The notes: generated from the letters alone by a model not told the origin. DNA of 24,993 nt from Proteobacteria bacterium UBA1148 (GCA_002311835.1 DBZY01000034.1:32737-57729), one strand, 5' to 3'. Counted from the first letter of the stretch, positions 1 to 7,095 are shown. Numbers and translations are program-made.

Positions 1-594
1 GAACAGCATGTCGGCTCGCAATCTCTCAGTGCTCACGCCCTCGGCCGCGGTCCGCACAATGTAACCCCGCGTTGTATCGTTATCCCTTAAACTCTCAATG
101 ATTTGTCGCAAACGCTCTCGCTCTTCATCATCATCTATCCGAGCAGACACGCCGACACCCTCACCTTGGGGCATCATGACCAGATACCGAGACGGAATAG
201 TAATAAAGGTCGTTAGTCGAGCTCCCTTGGTTCCCAGCGGGTCCTTCAAGACCTGGACCAGCACCTCCTCACCATTTTTTATTAGTTCACGAATGTTAAT
301 TTGGCTCTGCCGATCTGGAACTTCGTCACTTAGATTGGGTGTGATATCGGAAGCATGCAGAAATGCTGTCCTTTCCAAGCCAAGTTCAACGAATGCCGCC
401 TGCATACCAGGCAGAACACGGGAGACCCGACCCTTGTAGATATTGCTAACCAATCCCCGCCGGCTCCACCGCTCAATCAGCACCTCCTGTAGGACCCCAC
501 TCTTGAGGAGAGCCGCACGCACCTCTCGAGACGACACATTAATGAGGATCTCGTCTCTCACAGCATCATCAGACCTCTCGCGCAGATGGAGCAT
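1..594 (-). CDS. rng: Ribonuclease G, N-terminal part (runs off the left edge)
   Basis: RNase G is a cytoplasmic endoribonuclease of the RNase E/G family that matures the 5' end of 16S rRNA and degrades some mRNAs. The visible 198 codons match the family N terminus: an ILINVSSREVRAALL start block, then the S1-domain stretch NIYKGRVSRVLPGMQAAFVE and FLHASDI, then KDPLGTKGARLTT and the PSRYLVMMP block. The catalytic DNase-I-like domain lies beyond the window. An in-frame TAG closes the frame upstream near 621. Three starts remain possible: GTG at 609, ATG at 594, and GTG at 561. The ATG has a GGGAG just upstream but at short spacing. The GTG at 561 gives an N terminus that aligns best with E. 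coli RNase G. The gene follows rlmH without the maf gene that often precedes rng. The identity is certain; the exact start is not. Confidence 0.93.
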   Translation of the reverse strand, partial: MLHLRERSDDAVRDEILINVSSREVRAALLKSGVLQEVLIERWSRRGLVSNIYKGRVSRVLPGMQAAFVELGLERTAFLHASDITPNLSDEVPDRQSQINIRELIKNGEEVLVQVLKDPLGTKGARLTTFITIPSRYLVMMPQGEGVGVSARIDDDEERERLRQIIESLRDNDTTRGYIVRTAAEGVSTERLRADMLF

Positions 595-710
595 CTGCTC
601 CCAGGTCACCGTAGGAACCTAGCATGTGACGGGATACAAATCCGCTGAGGATAGTCCAGTGCTCCGGCAAAGCTAATATTAAATAGATGAAACTCCTTCT
701 CATTCAAAAG

Positions 711-738
711 ACTATACGAGGTACCTGAAACCAATCAA
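711..738 (-). promoter_or_regulatory. Predicted sigma70-type promoter for rng
   Basis: On the minus strand a TTGATT (-35, plus-strand 733-738) is followed after 16 bases by TATAGT (-10, plus-strand 711-716). Both hexamers are close to consensus. It lies between the end of rlmH and rng, and would start transcripts near 704, leaving a leader of about 110 to 140 bases before rng depending on the true start. Prediction from sequence only. Confidence 0.5.
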
Positions 739-758
739 AGCTACTGAGGGAGTTTTTT

Positions 759-770
759 GAGCGTACGCTC
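759..770. repeat. 12-base perfect palindrome after rlmH
   Basis: GAGCGTACGCTC is perfectly self-complementary and sits three bases past the rlmH stop. On the rlmH (minus) strand it is followed by a run of A, not T, so it does not have the layout of an intrinsic terminator. It may be an RNA 3'-end stabilising hairpin or chance. Confidence 0.4.
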
Positions 771-773
771 TGA

Positions 774-1244
774 TTATTCGCGATGGTAAGGGTGCCCCTG
801 AATAAGGCTCCATGCCCGATAAAGGGCTTCGGCGACAACTGGTCTGACCAAGCCGTGTGGAAGAGTCAGCGGAGAAACCGACCAATGTTCGTCCGCACGC
901 TGAAGGACCCTTGATGATAGTCCGTCGGGCCCTCCCACAAGTAAACAGACTGGAACACCAATGGTCATCCATCCCTTCAGCCTCACAGCCAGCTCCCCAG
1001 TCGACCATGCCCGCCCATTCACCGTCAAAGCCACCACGTGTGCAGCTGGAGGAATTGCTCGTAGCATACGCTCGCCCTCTGAATCCCTGGCTTTATTTCC
1101 CGAAGTCGCCCGAGACCGGTGCCCCGGAGGGATTTCCGTGAGTTCCAGCGTGCAAGCTCCCCTTAGTCGCCGCGCGTATTCGTGGTAACCGGCATTGACC
1201 CAGTCTGGCTGGCGTTTTCCGACGGCAATCAACTGCATGCGCAT
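774..1244 (-). CDS. rlmH: 23S rRNA (pseudouridine1915-N3)-methyltransferase RlmH
   Basis: RlmH is a small SPOUT-class enzyme that uses S-adenosylmethionine to methylate pseudouridine 1915 in helix 69 of 23S rRNA, acting on the assembled 70S ribosome. The protein has the expected length (156 residues; E. coli 155) and shows the family marks: MQLIAVGKRQPDWV at the start, LLVGGPDGL for the knotted cofactor site, LTLPHGLVRPVVAEALYRAW, and the nearly invariant C terminus HPYHRE. The open frame extends 12 codons upstream of the chosen ATG, but that stretch is hydrophobic and unlike the family, so I start at MRMQLIAVG (the next Met, two codons later, is also possible). It is the last gene of the holA-nadD-rsfS-rlmH series, about 48 bases after rsfS, the usual partner order. 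Confidence 0.95.
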   Translation of the reverse strand: MRMQLIAVGKRQPDWVNAGYHEYARRLRGACTLELTEIPPGHRSRATSGNKARDSEGERMLRAIPPAAHVVALTVNGRAWSTGELAVRLKGWMTIGVPVCLLVGGPDGLSSRVLQRADEHWSVSPLTLPHGLVRPVVAEALYRAWSLIQGHPYHRE

Positions 1245-1292
1245 GTGCTCTATTAGAAAACTAATAAGCAGGAACAGCAATTTCGCCAGAAG

Positions 1293-1643
1293 TCAGGTCG
1301 CCTTGCGAGCTTTACTCAGAGCAGGAATGTCCCAAAGCTTTTCTAGGTTATAAAACTCACGCACCCTTGGGAGCATCACATGCACAACGACGTCCGAAAG
1401 ATCCACTAGCACCCACTCACCTGCGTCCTGGCCTTCGACACCCAAAGGTTGTGTCCCCGCTCGTTTGCAGCTTTCGACAATAGAGTCGGCCAGCGCACGA
1501 ACGTGTCGATCAGAACGCCCGGTAGCAATTACCATCACATCAGTTACGGTTGTCAGATGCCGAACATCCATGCATTTGATCGACTGAGCTTTTAATTCGT
1601 CTAATGCGCCTATAACCAGCTCGCTGAGCACAACACTAGTCAT
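1293..1643 (-). CDS. rsfS: Ribosome silencing factor RsfS
   Basis: RsfS (formerly YbeB) binds ribosomal protein uL14 and blocks joining of the 30S and 50S subunits, lowering translation under nutrient limitation. The 116-residue protein shows the family pattern: VIGALDELKAQSIKCMDVRHLTTVTDVMVIATGRSDRHVRALAD, then PLGVEGQDAGEWVLVDLSDVVVHVM, then FYNLEKLW. It carries a short basic tail after LEKLW. The frame is open 15 codons further upstream, but that part lies inside nadD and has no family similarity. The ATG used here overlaps the end of nadD by 8 bases (stop TAG within the overlap), typical of translational coupling. Neighbours nadD and rlmH are its standard partners. Confidence 0.93.
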   Translation of the reverse strand: MTSVVLSELVIGALDELKAQSIKCMDVRHLTTVTDVMVIATGRSDRHVRALADSIVESCKRAGTQPLGVEGQDAGEWVLVDLSDVVVHVMLPRVREFYNLEKLWDIPALSKARKAT

Positions 1644-2295
1644 TAACGCCCCCGACTCGTTCTCCTGAATAACACCCCGTTTCTGCAATGATGACCCACA
1701 CTCCCTTGGGGACCAAATACTTAGGATCGGATCCCTCCCTTATGAACTTTCTCAGCCTAGTGGCTGATATCTCCAACTGAGTCACCGGTGTTATGAATAC
1801 CCGTCCCGAACGTGACGTAGATAAGTCTCGAGGCACCTCCGTAGAATGCTCCCGCACAAGTTTTCCGAGAACGCCCTCAATCGGCGCCTGCCAGCCCGGC
1901 CGATGGGCAACAACAATGTGAGCAAGCCCAATCAACTCCTCCCAGCGGCGCCAGCTTGGGAGGCTCAAGAAAGCATCCATCCCCAACAGGAGACACAGGG
2001 AACGATCCTGATGCTCAGCCCTAAGCCCCGTCAACGTATCCACCGAATATGAGGCGCCCCCACGCTCCAACTCCCTCGCATCTACCGAAAATCTAGCTTC
2101 GCTTTCGACTGCCACCTTTGCCATGCTTAGGCGCACATCATTCGTTGCGATTGGCTGATCACGGAACGGTTGCTGGCTACAGGGTATAAAGCGAACTTCC
2201 GCCAAAGACAGGCCTTCGAGCAGTTCCAAAGCTGTTCGCAAATGGCCGTAATGAATCGGGTCGAACGTACCGCCGAAGATTCCGATTGGACCCAT
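1636..2295 (-). CDS. nadD: Nicotinate-nucleotide adenylyltransferase NadD
   Basis: NadD joins nicotinic acid mononucleotide and ATP to give deamido-NAD, the penultimate step of NAD synthesis. The 219-residue protein has the nucleotidyltransferase signature GGTFDPIHYGH at residues 8-18, the substrate-binding SYSVDTL stretch near 82-88, the LLLGMDAFLSLPSW block near 102-114, and ISATRLR at 176-182 in place of the usual ISSTxxR; these bind ATP phosphates. The start ATG aligns with the family N terminus. An AGGAGG lies about 15 bases upstream, longer than ideal spacing, but no alternative in-frame start fits. It follows holA by 24 bases and overlaps rsfS by 8, forming the common holA-nadD-rsfS-rlmH arrangement. 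Confidence 0.96.
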   Translation of the reverse strand: MGPIGIFGGTFDPIHYGHLRTALELLEGLSLAEVRFIPCSQQPFRDQPIATNDVRLSMAKVAVESEARFSVDARELERGGASYSVDTLTGLRAEHQDRSLCLLLGMDAFLSLPSWRRWEELIGLAHIVVAHRPGWQAPIEGVLGKLVREHSTEVPRDLSTSRSGRVFITPVTQLEISATRLRKFIREGSDPKYLVPKGVWVIIAETGCYSGERVGGVND

Positions 2296-2319
2296 GATTA
2301 GAGTCGGTTTCCTCCTGTT

Positions 2320-3363
2320 TCAGAACACCCGCCAGGGGGATCTCTGTATCTTCAGGGAACCGGGGTCGAGCATTACCATCACAAGACGGATCAACTCATC
2401 CCAGGGATTACCCCTTAGAGTACCTTTTACAACGTTGTCTACCTCAGAAGCCTGTACAAGAAGGCTAGTCAACTGATCCAGTTCGAAACGCCTCAGAGCA
2501 TTCCTCACTAGTGGCTGACGCTGTCGCCGGAATTCTGGTCGGTTCAAACTACTCGCTTCGCTCTCACCAATAAGAGCAGCCACTTTAAGCCGTGCCAACA
2601 AACACAGGTCACGACTAATAGCCCATGATACCAGAGCAGGTGCAATACCCTCGACACGTAACCCATCTAGCACTCTCATAGCACGCCCCGCGTCCCCAGA
2701 GAGTATCGCATCAGCAAGTCGAAATACGTCAAATCGAGCGTTAGAAGCCACCTCTTCCAATACCGCCAGTTCATCGGCTGTACCCTCGCCAAGTGACATC
2801 ACAAGCTTTTGAATTTCTTGGTCAGCTGCCAGGAGATTTCCCTCGACACGATCCGCCAGCAACTCCGCGGCCGACGCGGTGAGATTCAACCCCGCGGTTG
2901 CGGCCCGTTGGGCGATCCATCTCGGAAGCTCGGGTCGATCGATAGGCCAAACCTGTACCACAACACCGTGTTTCTCAATGCACCGTATCCACACGCTCTT
3001 AGCTGCCGCCGCATCAAGTTTAGTCGTTGCTATCAGTAATATAAGGTCGGGATCCGAGCGTTCAACTAGAGCGCGCAGAGTACGTGAACCAAGATCTCCT
3101 GGGCGCGGAGTTGGCAAACGTAACTCAATAACCCGTCGATTTGAAAAAAGTGAAAGGTTGTTGGCGCTTGCCTCTAATTCCTGCCACTTAAAGGTTCGTT
3201 CTATGACGTAGTGTTCTCGTTGTTCGAACCCGTCCTGGCGAGCTCGGACACGAATCTCTTTAAGCGCTTCAGAAACTAGTAACGGCTCGTCCCCAGTCAC
3301 CACATAGACCGGTGCCAACTGGTGAGCTAGGTGATCAGTCAGCTTGCGTGCTGAAAACTTCAC
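2320..3363 (-). CDS. holA: DNA polymerase III delta subunit HolA
   Basis: HolA is the delta subunit of the clamp loader, the wrench that opens the beta sliding clamp during replication. The 347-residue length matches the family (E. coli 343). Visible marks: KLTDHLAHQLAPVYVVTGDE at the N terminus, LSLFSNRRVIELRLP near 73-87 (the clamp-binding region), LPRWIAQRAATAGLNL in the middle, and RFDVFRLADAILSGDAGRAM followed by GLRVEGIAPALVSWAISRDL near the collar domain. The start is GTG, overlapping the TGA of the upstream Trm112-like gene as GTGA, which indicates translational coupling. In many gammaproteobacteria lptE lies directly upstream; here three other genes separate them. Confidence 0.95.
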   Translation of the reverse strand: MKFSARKLTDHLAHQLAPVYVVTGDEPLLVSEALKEIRVRARQDGFEQREHYVIERTFKWQELEASANNLSLFSNRRVIELRLPTPRPGDLGSRTLRALVERSDPDLILLIATTKLDAAAAKSVWIRCIEKHGVVVQVWPIDRPELPRWIAQRAATAGLNLTASAAELLADRVEGNLLAADQEIQKLVMSLGEGTADELAVLEEVASNARFDVFRLADAILSGDAGRAMRVLDGLRVEGIAPALVSWAISRDLCLLARLKVAALIGESEASSLNRPEFRRQRQPLVRNALRRFELDQLTSLLVQASEVDNVVKGTLRGNPWDELIRLVMVMLDPGSLKIQRSPWRVF

Positions 3364-3626
3364 ACACCCTCAAGTTGCGAGAGCACGATCCCGCGGTCTT
3401 CTAGCAGAACCGGAATACCATTCTGAACAGGGTAGGCCAGCTTGCCATCGCGGGTAATGAGTGCCTGTTCAAGCTCCTCGGTAAGAACAGCACCGTCGCG
3501 GCTGACAAGCTTCGAATCTCTAATTCTCAGATTGACTTCCCGAAGCGTTGCCTCAGACATGACTTCCATCGGCAATCGAGTTACCGGACAACAAATAATA
3601 TCCAACAGATTCGAATCAATGCTCAA
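3360..3626 (-). CDS. Trm112-like small protein (UPF0434/YcaR family)
   Basis: The 88-residue product begins SIDSNLLDIICCPVTRLPMEV and ends DGKLAYPVQNGIPVLLEDRGI, the two hallmark blocks of the Trm112p-like fold. Family members activate methyltransferases in some organisms; the role of the bacterial ones is largely unknown. The classical zinc CxxC is degenerate here (CPVTR), as in many bacterial members, and a longer central segment separates the two blocks than in E. coli YcaR (60 residues). I chose a TTG start because GAGGTGGG lies at good spacing directly upstream and the resulting N terminus fits the family. An ATG at 3662 is the alternative but has no Shine-Dalgarno sequence and would overlap yidD by 26 bases. 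The TGA stop overlaps the holA GTG. Confidence 0.82.
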   Translation of the reverse strand: MSIDSNLLDIICCPVTRLPMEVMSEATLREVNLRIRDSKLVSRDGAVLTEELEQALITRDGKLAYPVQNGIPVLLEDRGIVLSQLEGV

Positions 3627-3630
3627 CGTA

Positions 3631-3638
3631 CCCACCTC
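3631..3638 (-). promoter_or_regulatory. Ribosome binding site supporting the TTG start of the Trm112-like gene
   Basis: GAGGTGGG on the minus strand partly overlaps the yidD stop codon and sits four bases before the TTG at 3626. It is among the strongest Shine-Dalgarno matches in this operon and decides the start in favour of TTG over the unsupported upstream ATG. Confidence 0.5.
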
Positions 3639-3906
3639 AGTATGGCTTTTGTCGAGGACCATTATAAGAATCCACGCACGGTACTGGATCATAGCCGGAA
3701 GTGCCCCAGGGGTGGCAGCGAAAAATACGCTTCAGAACCAACCGCCCCCCCCTCAGAGGACCAAAACGCTCAATCGCCTCAATCGCGTAAACCGAACAGC
3801 TGGGAGAATGCCTACAACATCTGCCGAACCAAGGCGAAAGTACAAACTGATAGGCCCGAATAACTCCCACGAAAAGCTTGGACAAAACTTTCGAGGCTGC
3901 TCGCAT
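3637..3906 (-). CDS. yidD: Membrane protein insertion efficiency factor YidD
   Basis: YidD is a small membrane-associated protein that helps YidC insert and fold inner membrane proteins. The 89-residue sequence has the family core: an N-terminal amphipathic or membrane helix (LSKLFVGVIRAYQFVLSPWF), then CRHSPSCSVYAIEAIERFG, then KRIFRCHPWGTSGYDPVP. The ATG lies two bases after the cysS stop codon, so the two genes are almost certainly co-translated. yidD normally sits between rnpA and yidC near the replication origin; its placement between cysS and holA is unusual. A run of eight G on the coding strand falls in the GPLRGGRL segment. Confidence 0.95.
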   Translation of the reverse strand: MRAASKVLSKLFVGVIRAYQFVLSPWFGRCCRHSPSCSVYAIEAIERFGPLRGGRLVLKRIFRCHPWGTSGYDPVPCVDSYNGPRQKPY

Positions 3907-3908
3907 AA

Positions 3909-5297
3909 TTATCGACCCCGGCGCCAGCGCGGACCCCCGGAACCATCCTCAATAACGATCCCACGCCTCACCAGTTCGTCTCGAATCCGGTCCGCTTCAG
4001 AAAAGTCTCCTGCGCGACGCTTCGACTCTCGTTCCGCCAGTAACACGCTTATCTGGTCTTCACCAAGGGAATCCGTCGATCGGGACTGAATGAACCACTC
4101 CTCAGGATCTTCTTGGAGGAGCCCCAGCAGCCAGCCGCCAGCTCGCACAGTGTGTGCAAGCTCAGCACGCTGTTCCTTATTAGTAGCCCGATTCAGCTCC
4201 CTCACAAGACTAAAAAGCTCGGCAAGCGCTTTAGGAGAATTGAGGTCATCCTCAAGTGCCTCTAAAACCGCCGGTGGTGGAGGCTCCTCAGGTTCACCCG
4301 TCTTCGCACCTGTAACCCCAGCATCCCGTAAAGCGCCGTATATCCGATCGAGTTTTTGCTGAGCATCTGTAAGTACAGTGGAGTTCCAATCTAGCGGCTG
4401 GCGATAGTGAGCCGTCAGCAGCCCCAAGCGTACTACTTCCCCCGGCACCTCCTTCAACAGATCGCGCAAAAGAAGAACGTTCCCAAGGGATTTAGCCATC
4501 TTCTCACTCTCTACATGAATGAGTCCGTTATGAATCCAGTAACGGCAGTAGGCTTGGCCGCCATGAGCACAGGTGCTTTGAGCCACTTCGTTCTCGTGAT
4601 GGGGAAACACAAGATCCAAACCACCCCCGTGAATATCTATAGTTGAACCGAGGTGGGTTTTAACCATCGCCGAACATTCCACGTGCCAGCCCGGTCTGCC
4701 GTATCCCCAGGGGCTTTCCCAACCAACACCATTTACAGGCGAGGGCTTCCATAGCACAAAATCTGCGGGATTCTTTTTATAGGTTGCAACCTCGACACGC
4801 GCACCAGCAATAAGCTCCTCCTGATCTCTGCCAGAAAGTTCACCGTAAGCTTCAAAACTTGCCACAGAAAAAAGCACGTGCGCCTCAGCAACATACGCAT
4901 GATCATGCTTAAGCAACTGTTCAATCAGAGAAATGATCTGCGGCATATGCTCGGTAACCTTTGGTTCAACATCAGGTGACAACACACCGAGCATCTCCAT
5001 ATCTTTGTGATAGGCGGCTAGGTACCGAGCAGTCAATACACTAATCGACACTCCCTCACTTTCCGCAGCTGCATTTATTTTGTCATCTACATCGGTGATG
5101 TTACAAACGTAGGCAAGTTTGTAGCTGCGCCGTAGTAATCGAGCAAGCACATCAAAAACTACCGGCGGTCTGGCGTTCCCTATATGAGCAAAGTTGTAGA
5201 CGGTCGGACCACAGACATACATTGTCACCCGCTCCGGGTCGGCAGGCTCAAAGCGCTCTCGAGTTCTCGTCAGCGTATTATGGAGAGTCAGAGGCAT
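3909..5297 (-). CDS. cysS: Cysteinyl-tRNA synthetase
   Basis: CysS is a class I aminoacyl-tRNA synthetase charging tRNA-Cys. At 462 residues it matches E. coli (461). The HIGH-type motif is HIGN at residues 38-41, the zinc ligand is C29 in YVCGPTVYNFAHIGN, the substrate block is GRPGWHVECSAM, the second zinc region is GGGLDLVFPHHENE, and the KMSKS-type loop is KMAKS at 266-270. The frame is open 57 codons upstream, but that segment is unrelated to the family and the ATG at MPLTLHNTLTRTRERF fits exactly. It is the first gene of the cysS-yidD-Trm112-holA-nadD-rsfS-rlmH series, divergent from hisI. No clear promoter stands out in the 132-base shared upstream region, though AT-rich candidates exist. 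Confidence 0.97.
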   Translation of the reverse strand: MPLTLHNTLTRTRERFEPADPERVTMYVCGPTVYNFAHIGNARPPVVFDVLARLLRRSYKLAYVCNITDVDDKINAAAESEGVSISVLTARYLAAYHKDMEMLGVLSPDVEPKVTEHMPQIISLIEQLLKHDHAYVAEAHVLFSVASFEAYGELSGRDQEELIAGARVEVATYKKNPADFVLWKPSPVNGVGWESPWGYGRPGWHVECSAMVKTHLGSTIDIHGGGLDLVFPHHENEVAQSTCAHGGQAYCRYWIHNGLIHVESEKMAKSLGNVLLLRDLLKEVPGEVVRLGLLTAHYRQPLDWNSTVLTDAQQKLDRIYGALRDAGVTGAKTGEPEEPPPPAVLEALEDDLNSPKALAELFSLVRELNRATNKEQRAELAHTVRAGGWLLGLLQEDPEEWFIQSRSTDSLGEDQISVLLAERESKRRAGDFSEADRIRDELVRRGIVIEDGSGGPRWRRGR

Positions 5298-5392
5298 CCC
5301 AGGGCGCTTCTGTCCTACATATCGTTTGAAGCAAACTATGATAACAAGGATATGAGTCAATACCGCAAACAGACTCACATGCCACCTAAGCT

Positions 5393-5398
5393 TATAAT
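5393..5398 (+). promoter_or_regulatory. Possible -10 element for hisI
   Basis: A perfect TATAAT lies 31 bases before the hisI ATG in the cysS/hisI divergent region. No good -35 is seen at 16 to 18 bases upstream (sequence there is ACAGACTC), so this is only a half-supported promoter. Confidence 0.3.
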
Positions 5399-5429
5399 CC
5401 GGCTTTAAGAAGATTGGAATCGTTATTTT

Positions 5430-5900
5430 ATGACAAGAGAATTCAATCCACGTGTAAGCATCGAGCAAATCGAGGAAAGTGAGGAGCTAGCGCCTAAGTT
5501 TGACGACGATGGCCTCATTCCAGCAGTAACCACCGACTACCGTTCAGGGGAGTTACTGATGCAAGGGTACATGAGTGCTGAGGCGCTCATCCTCACTATC
5601 CAAACCGGTGAAGCGCATTATTTCAGCAGGAGTCGAAAGGTACTCTGGCATAAAGGCGCAACGAGTGGACTCGTGCAAAAGGTCCAGGAGTTAATGATCG
5701 ATGACGACCAAGATTGCATCTGGCTGAAAGTCGACGTGATCGGGGGAGCAAGCTGCCACGTTGGATATCGGTCTTGTTTCTACCGTCGTATTCCTCTCAG
5801 CGACAATTCGAAACCGATTCGACTTGAGTTTACGGAAACAGAGAAAGTCTTCGATCCAGTCTCTATTTATGGCGATATCCCTAACTCCACGAAATTATAG
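5430..5900 (+). CDS. hisI: Phosphoribosyl-AMP cyclohydrolase
   Basis: HisI opens the adenine ring of phosphoribosyl-AMP, the third step of histidine synthesis. The 156-residue protein has the family blocks YMSAEALILTIQTGEAHYFSRSR, LWHKGATSG at 72-80, IDDDQDCIWLKVD at 90-102 and ASCHVGYRSCFYR at 107-119. C109 and C116 are the expected zinc ligands. The usual DCDxD magnesium/zinc motif is instead DDDQDC, so the first zinc cysteine is displaced to C96. To my recollection this variant is typical of a subset of HisI proteins outside the classical gammaproteobacterial HisIE fusion. There is no HisE domain and no other his gene nearby. It stands alone on the plus strand and its stop lies three bases from the stop of the convergent HExxH gene, so no terminator fits between them. 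Confidence 0.93.
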   Translation: MTREFNPRVSIEQIEESEELAPKFDDDGLIPAVTTDYRSGELLMQGYMSAEALILTIQTGEAHYFSRSRKVLWHKGATSGLVQKVQELMIDDDQDCIWLKVDVIGGASCHVGYRSCFYRRIPLSDNSKPIRLEFTETEKVFDPVSIYGDIPNSTKL

Positions 5901-5903
5901 TTT

Positions 5904-6410
5904 CTACGTCCAAGACGATGAGGAAGTCCGCAAACGCCAGGTAGGGTAGCCTCTCTCATTAATGATATCTGCGCCCATCAGCCAATCGTAGGCACTGCGT
6001 CCATCACCTACAAACCATGCCGCAGCAGTTCCCTCGCGAAACGTGTACCCCCAATCTTCCATATCCGCAAGGATCCTAAACCGCCCAAGACCTGGCAGGT
6101 AATCAGCCAGAATTACCTGGAGAAAACATACGGAGTTCTCTTCTTCGGTATTGCCACGTGCATCGCGCCAAAGGTTCTTTCTCCGTGCATCGGTCATACA
6201 AATGTAGTGCGCCATTTCATGTAGCAGAGAGTGTGACGGCGTATCCTCTCGAGCAAACAGGCATCTACCTGCTAAACCCGCTTCTGGCTCGCCCCAATAA
6301 GACGCAGGGATGTTTGCCCCTGGAGATATCTTGATCAGCTCTAGACCGTAGGCTGCCAGAATCTCATCGACACTTGCAGGATCAAGCATCTGGACTTTGC
6401 TGCAGCTCAT
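5904..6410 (-). CDS. Hypothetical protein with an HExxH motif (putative zinc metallopeptidase-like)
   Basis: I do not recognise this 168-residue protein as a named family. Around residues 61-70 it reads SLLHEMAHYI, a textbook HExxH zinc-binding helix (H64, E65, H68) with the small hydrophobic pattern seen in gluzincin or IrrE-like peptidases. Downstream, NTEEENSVCFLQVILADYLPG offers glutamates that could serve as a third ligand. There is no signal peptide and no membrane segment, so it is probably cytoplasmic. It begins 22 bases after the lptE stop and is likely co-transcribed with lptE; its stop nearly abuts that of convergent hisI. No strong Shine-Dalgarno is seen; M8 is an alternative start. 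Peptidase activity is inference from the motif alone. Confidence 0.8.
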   Translation of the reverse strand: MSCSKVQMLDPASVDEILAAYGLELIKISPGANIPASYWGEPEAGLAGRCLFAREDTPSHSLLHEMAHYICMTDARRKNLWRDARGNTEEENSVCFLQVILADYLPGLGRFRILADMEDWGYTFREGTAAAWFVGDGRSAYDWLMGADIINERGYPTWRLRTSSSSWT

Positions 6411-6432
6411 TCTTGACTAACGGGGGTGAGAA

Positions 6433-6984
6433 TCAACTTTGCGATGACGGTACGGTGGTTCTCCCGACCTCCATCAACCGCAAAACCTGCCGAGCTAGAT
6501 CTTGCGCCAGGGACTGGCGAAGGACCTGCTCCTCCGCGCCCTTGCCAAGCACTTGGGTCTCGTCATAGGCATAACTTCGAGTCACCACGAGGGATTCCGT
6601 TTCAATTAGGCTGGTACCTTCTGCCTCCAACGAAAAAGTAACCGTATAGAAAATCTCATACTCTTGTGGTGTATTCCGTGCGGAAACGGACAAAATCCGC
6701 TGACCAGACGAGTCTTCCAAGATCCGCAAAATGGCCCCCGCCTCCTGGCGAGAGTCAACCAGCTCGGCACCTCGGGCTTCCAGAGCATCTCTCAGGCTAT
6801 CGTAGAACTCAGTATAAGGTTTCTGAGTATCTAGATAGGTTGTGGCAACCGAGACAGGTAATCTACCAGATCCCTCCAACTGAAAACCGCAGCCACTGGC
6901 CGCTAAAATGACTAGAAGAGGCACAAATGACAGCCGCCACCCATACGTGAAAAGTTTGTTTAAATGGGTTCTGATAATAGCCAT
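6433..6984 (-). CDS. lptE: LPS-assembly lipoprotein LptE
   Basis: LptE is an outer-membrane lipoprotein that plugs the LptD barrel and helps deliver lipopolysaccharide to the cell surface. With the ATG chosen here (183 residues) the N terminus is a lipoprotein signal: basic residues, the hydrophobic stretch LSFVPLLVILAASG and a lipidated cysteine at C32, followed by GFQLEGSGRLP, typical of the family (CGFxLRG in E. coli). The rest shows the mixed beta pattern of LptE, including RILSVSARNTPQEYEIFYTV and a C-terminal LRQSLAQDLARQVLRLM helix. A TTG nine codons upstream could extend it but adds nothing to the signal. Normally it follows leuS in one operon; here leuS diverges from it. Confidence 0.92.
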   Translation of the reverse strand: MAIIRTHLNKLFTYGWRLSFVPLLVILAASGCGFQLEGSGRLPVSVATTYLDTQKPYTEFYDSLRDALEARGAELVDSRQEAGAILRILEDSSGQRILSVSARNTPQEYEIFYTVTFSLEAEGTSLIETESLVVTRSYAYDETQVLGKGAEEQVLRQSLAQDLARQVLRLMEVGRTTVPSSQS

Positions 6985-7095
6985 ACGGGTTGATTCTAAC
7001 TGAGTTTGCAAAGATCATCCGACAGCGCAGCGTGCGGTTATGAATCCAAGCCTACAAAACGGCAAATATGACAATTTTAGGGACGTTGAATAACA

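Noticed and set aside
98..439. 113-codon open frame on the plus strand at the left end
   Set aside because: It lies antisense to rng, whose minus-strand translation clearly matches RNase G; composition is that of a shadow frame.
759..770. Palindrome after rlmH as an intrinsic terminator
   Set aside because: On the rlmH strand the stem is followed by A, not T; the T run lies on the wrong side, and the stem has almost no loop.
1245..1280. Extended hydrophobic start of RlmH that looks like a signal peptide
   Set aside because: RlmH is cytoplasmic and family members begin at the internal Met; the upstream codons are intergenic sequence before the real start.
3442..4089. 215-codon plus-strand open frame across the Trm112, yidD and cysS region
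   Set aside because: It is antisense to three recognised genes, contains no recognisable domain and is rich in Ser, Arg and Pro as shadow frames are.
5298..5468. N-terminal extension of 57 residues on CysS, including a hydrophobic stretch
   Set aside because: The family starts at MPLTLHNT; the extension is just the open frame running through the cysS/hisI promoter region and overlapping the start of hisI.
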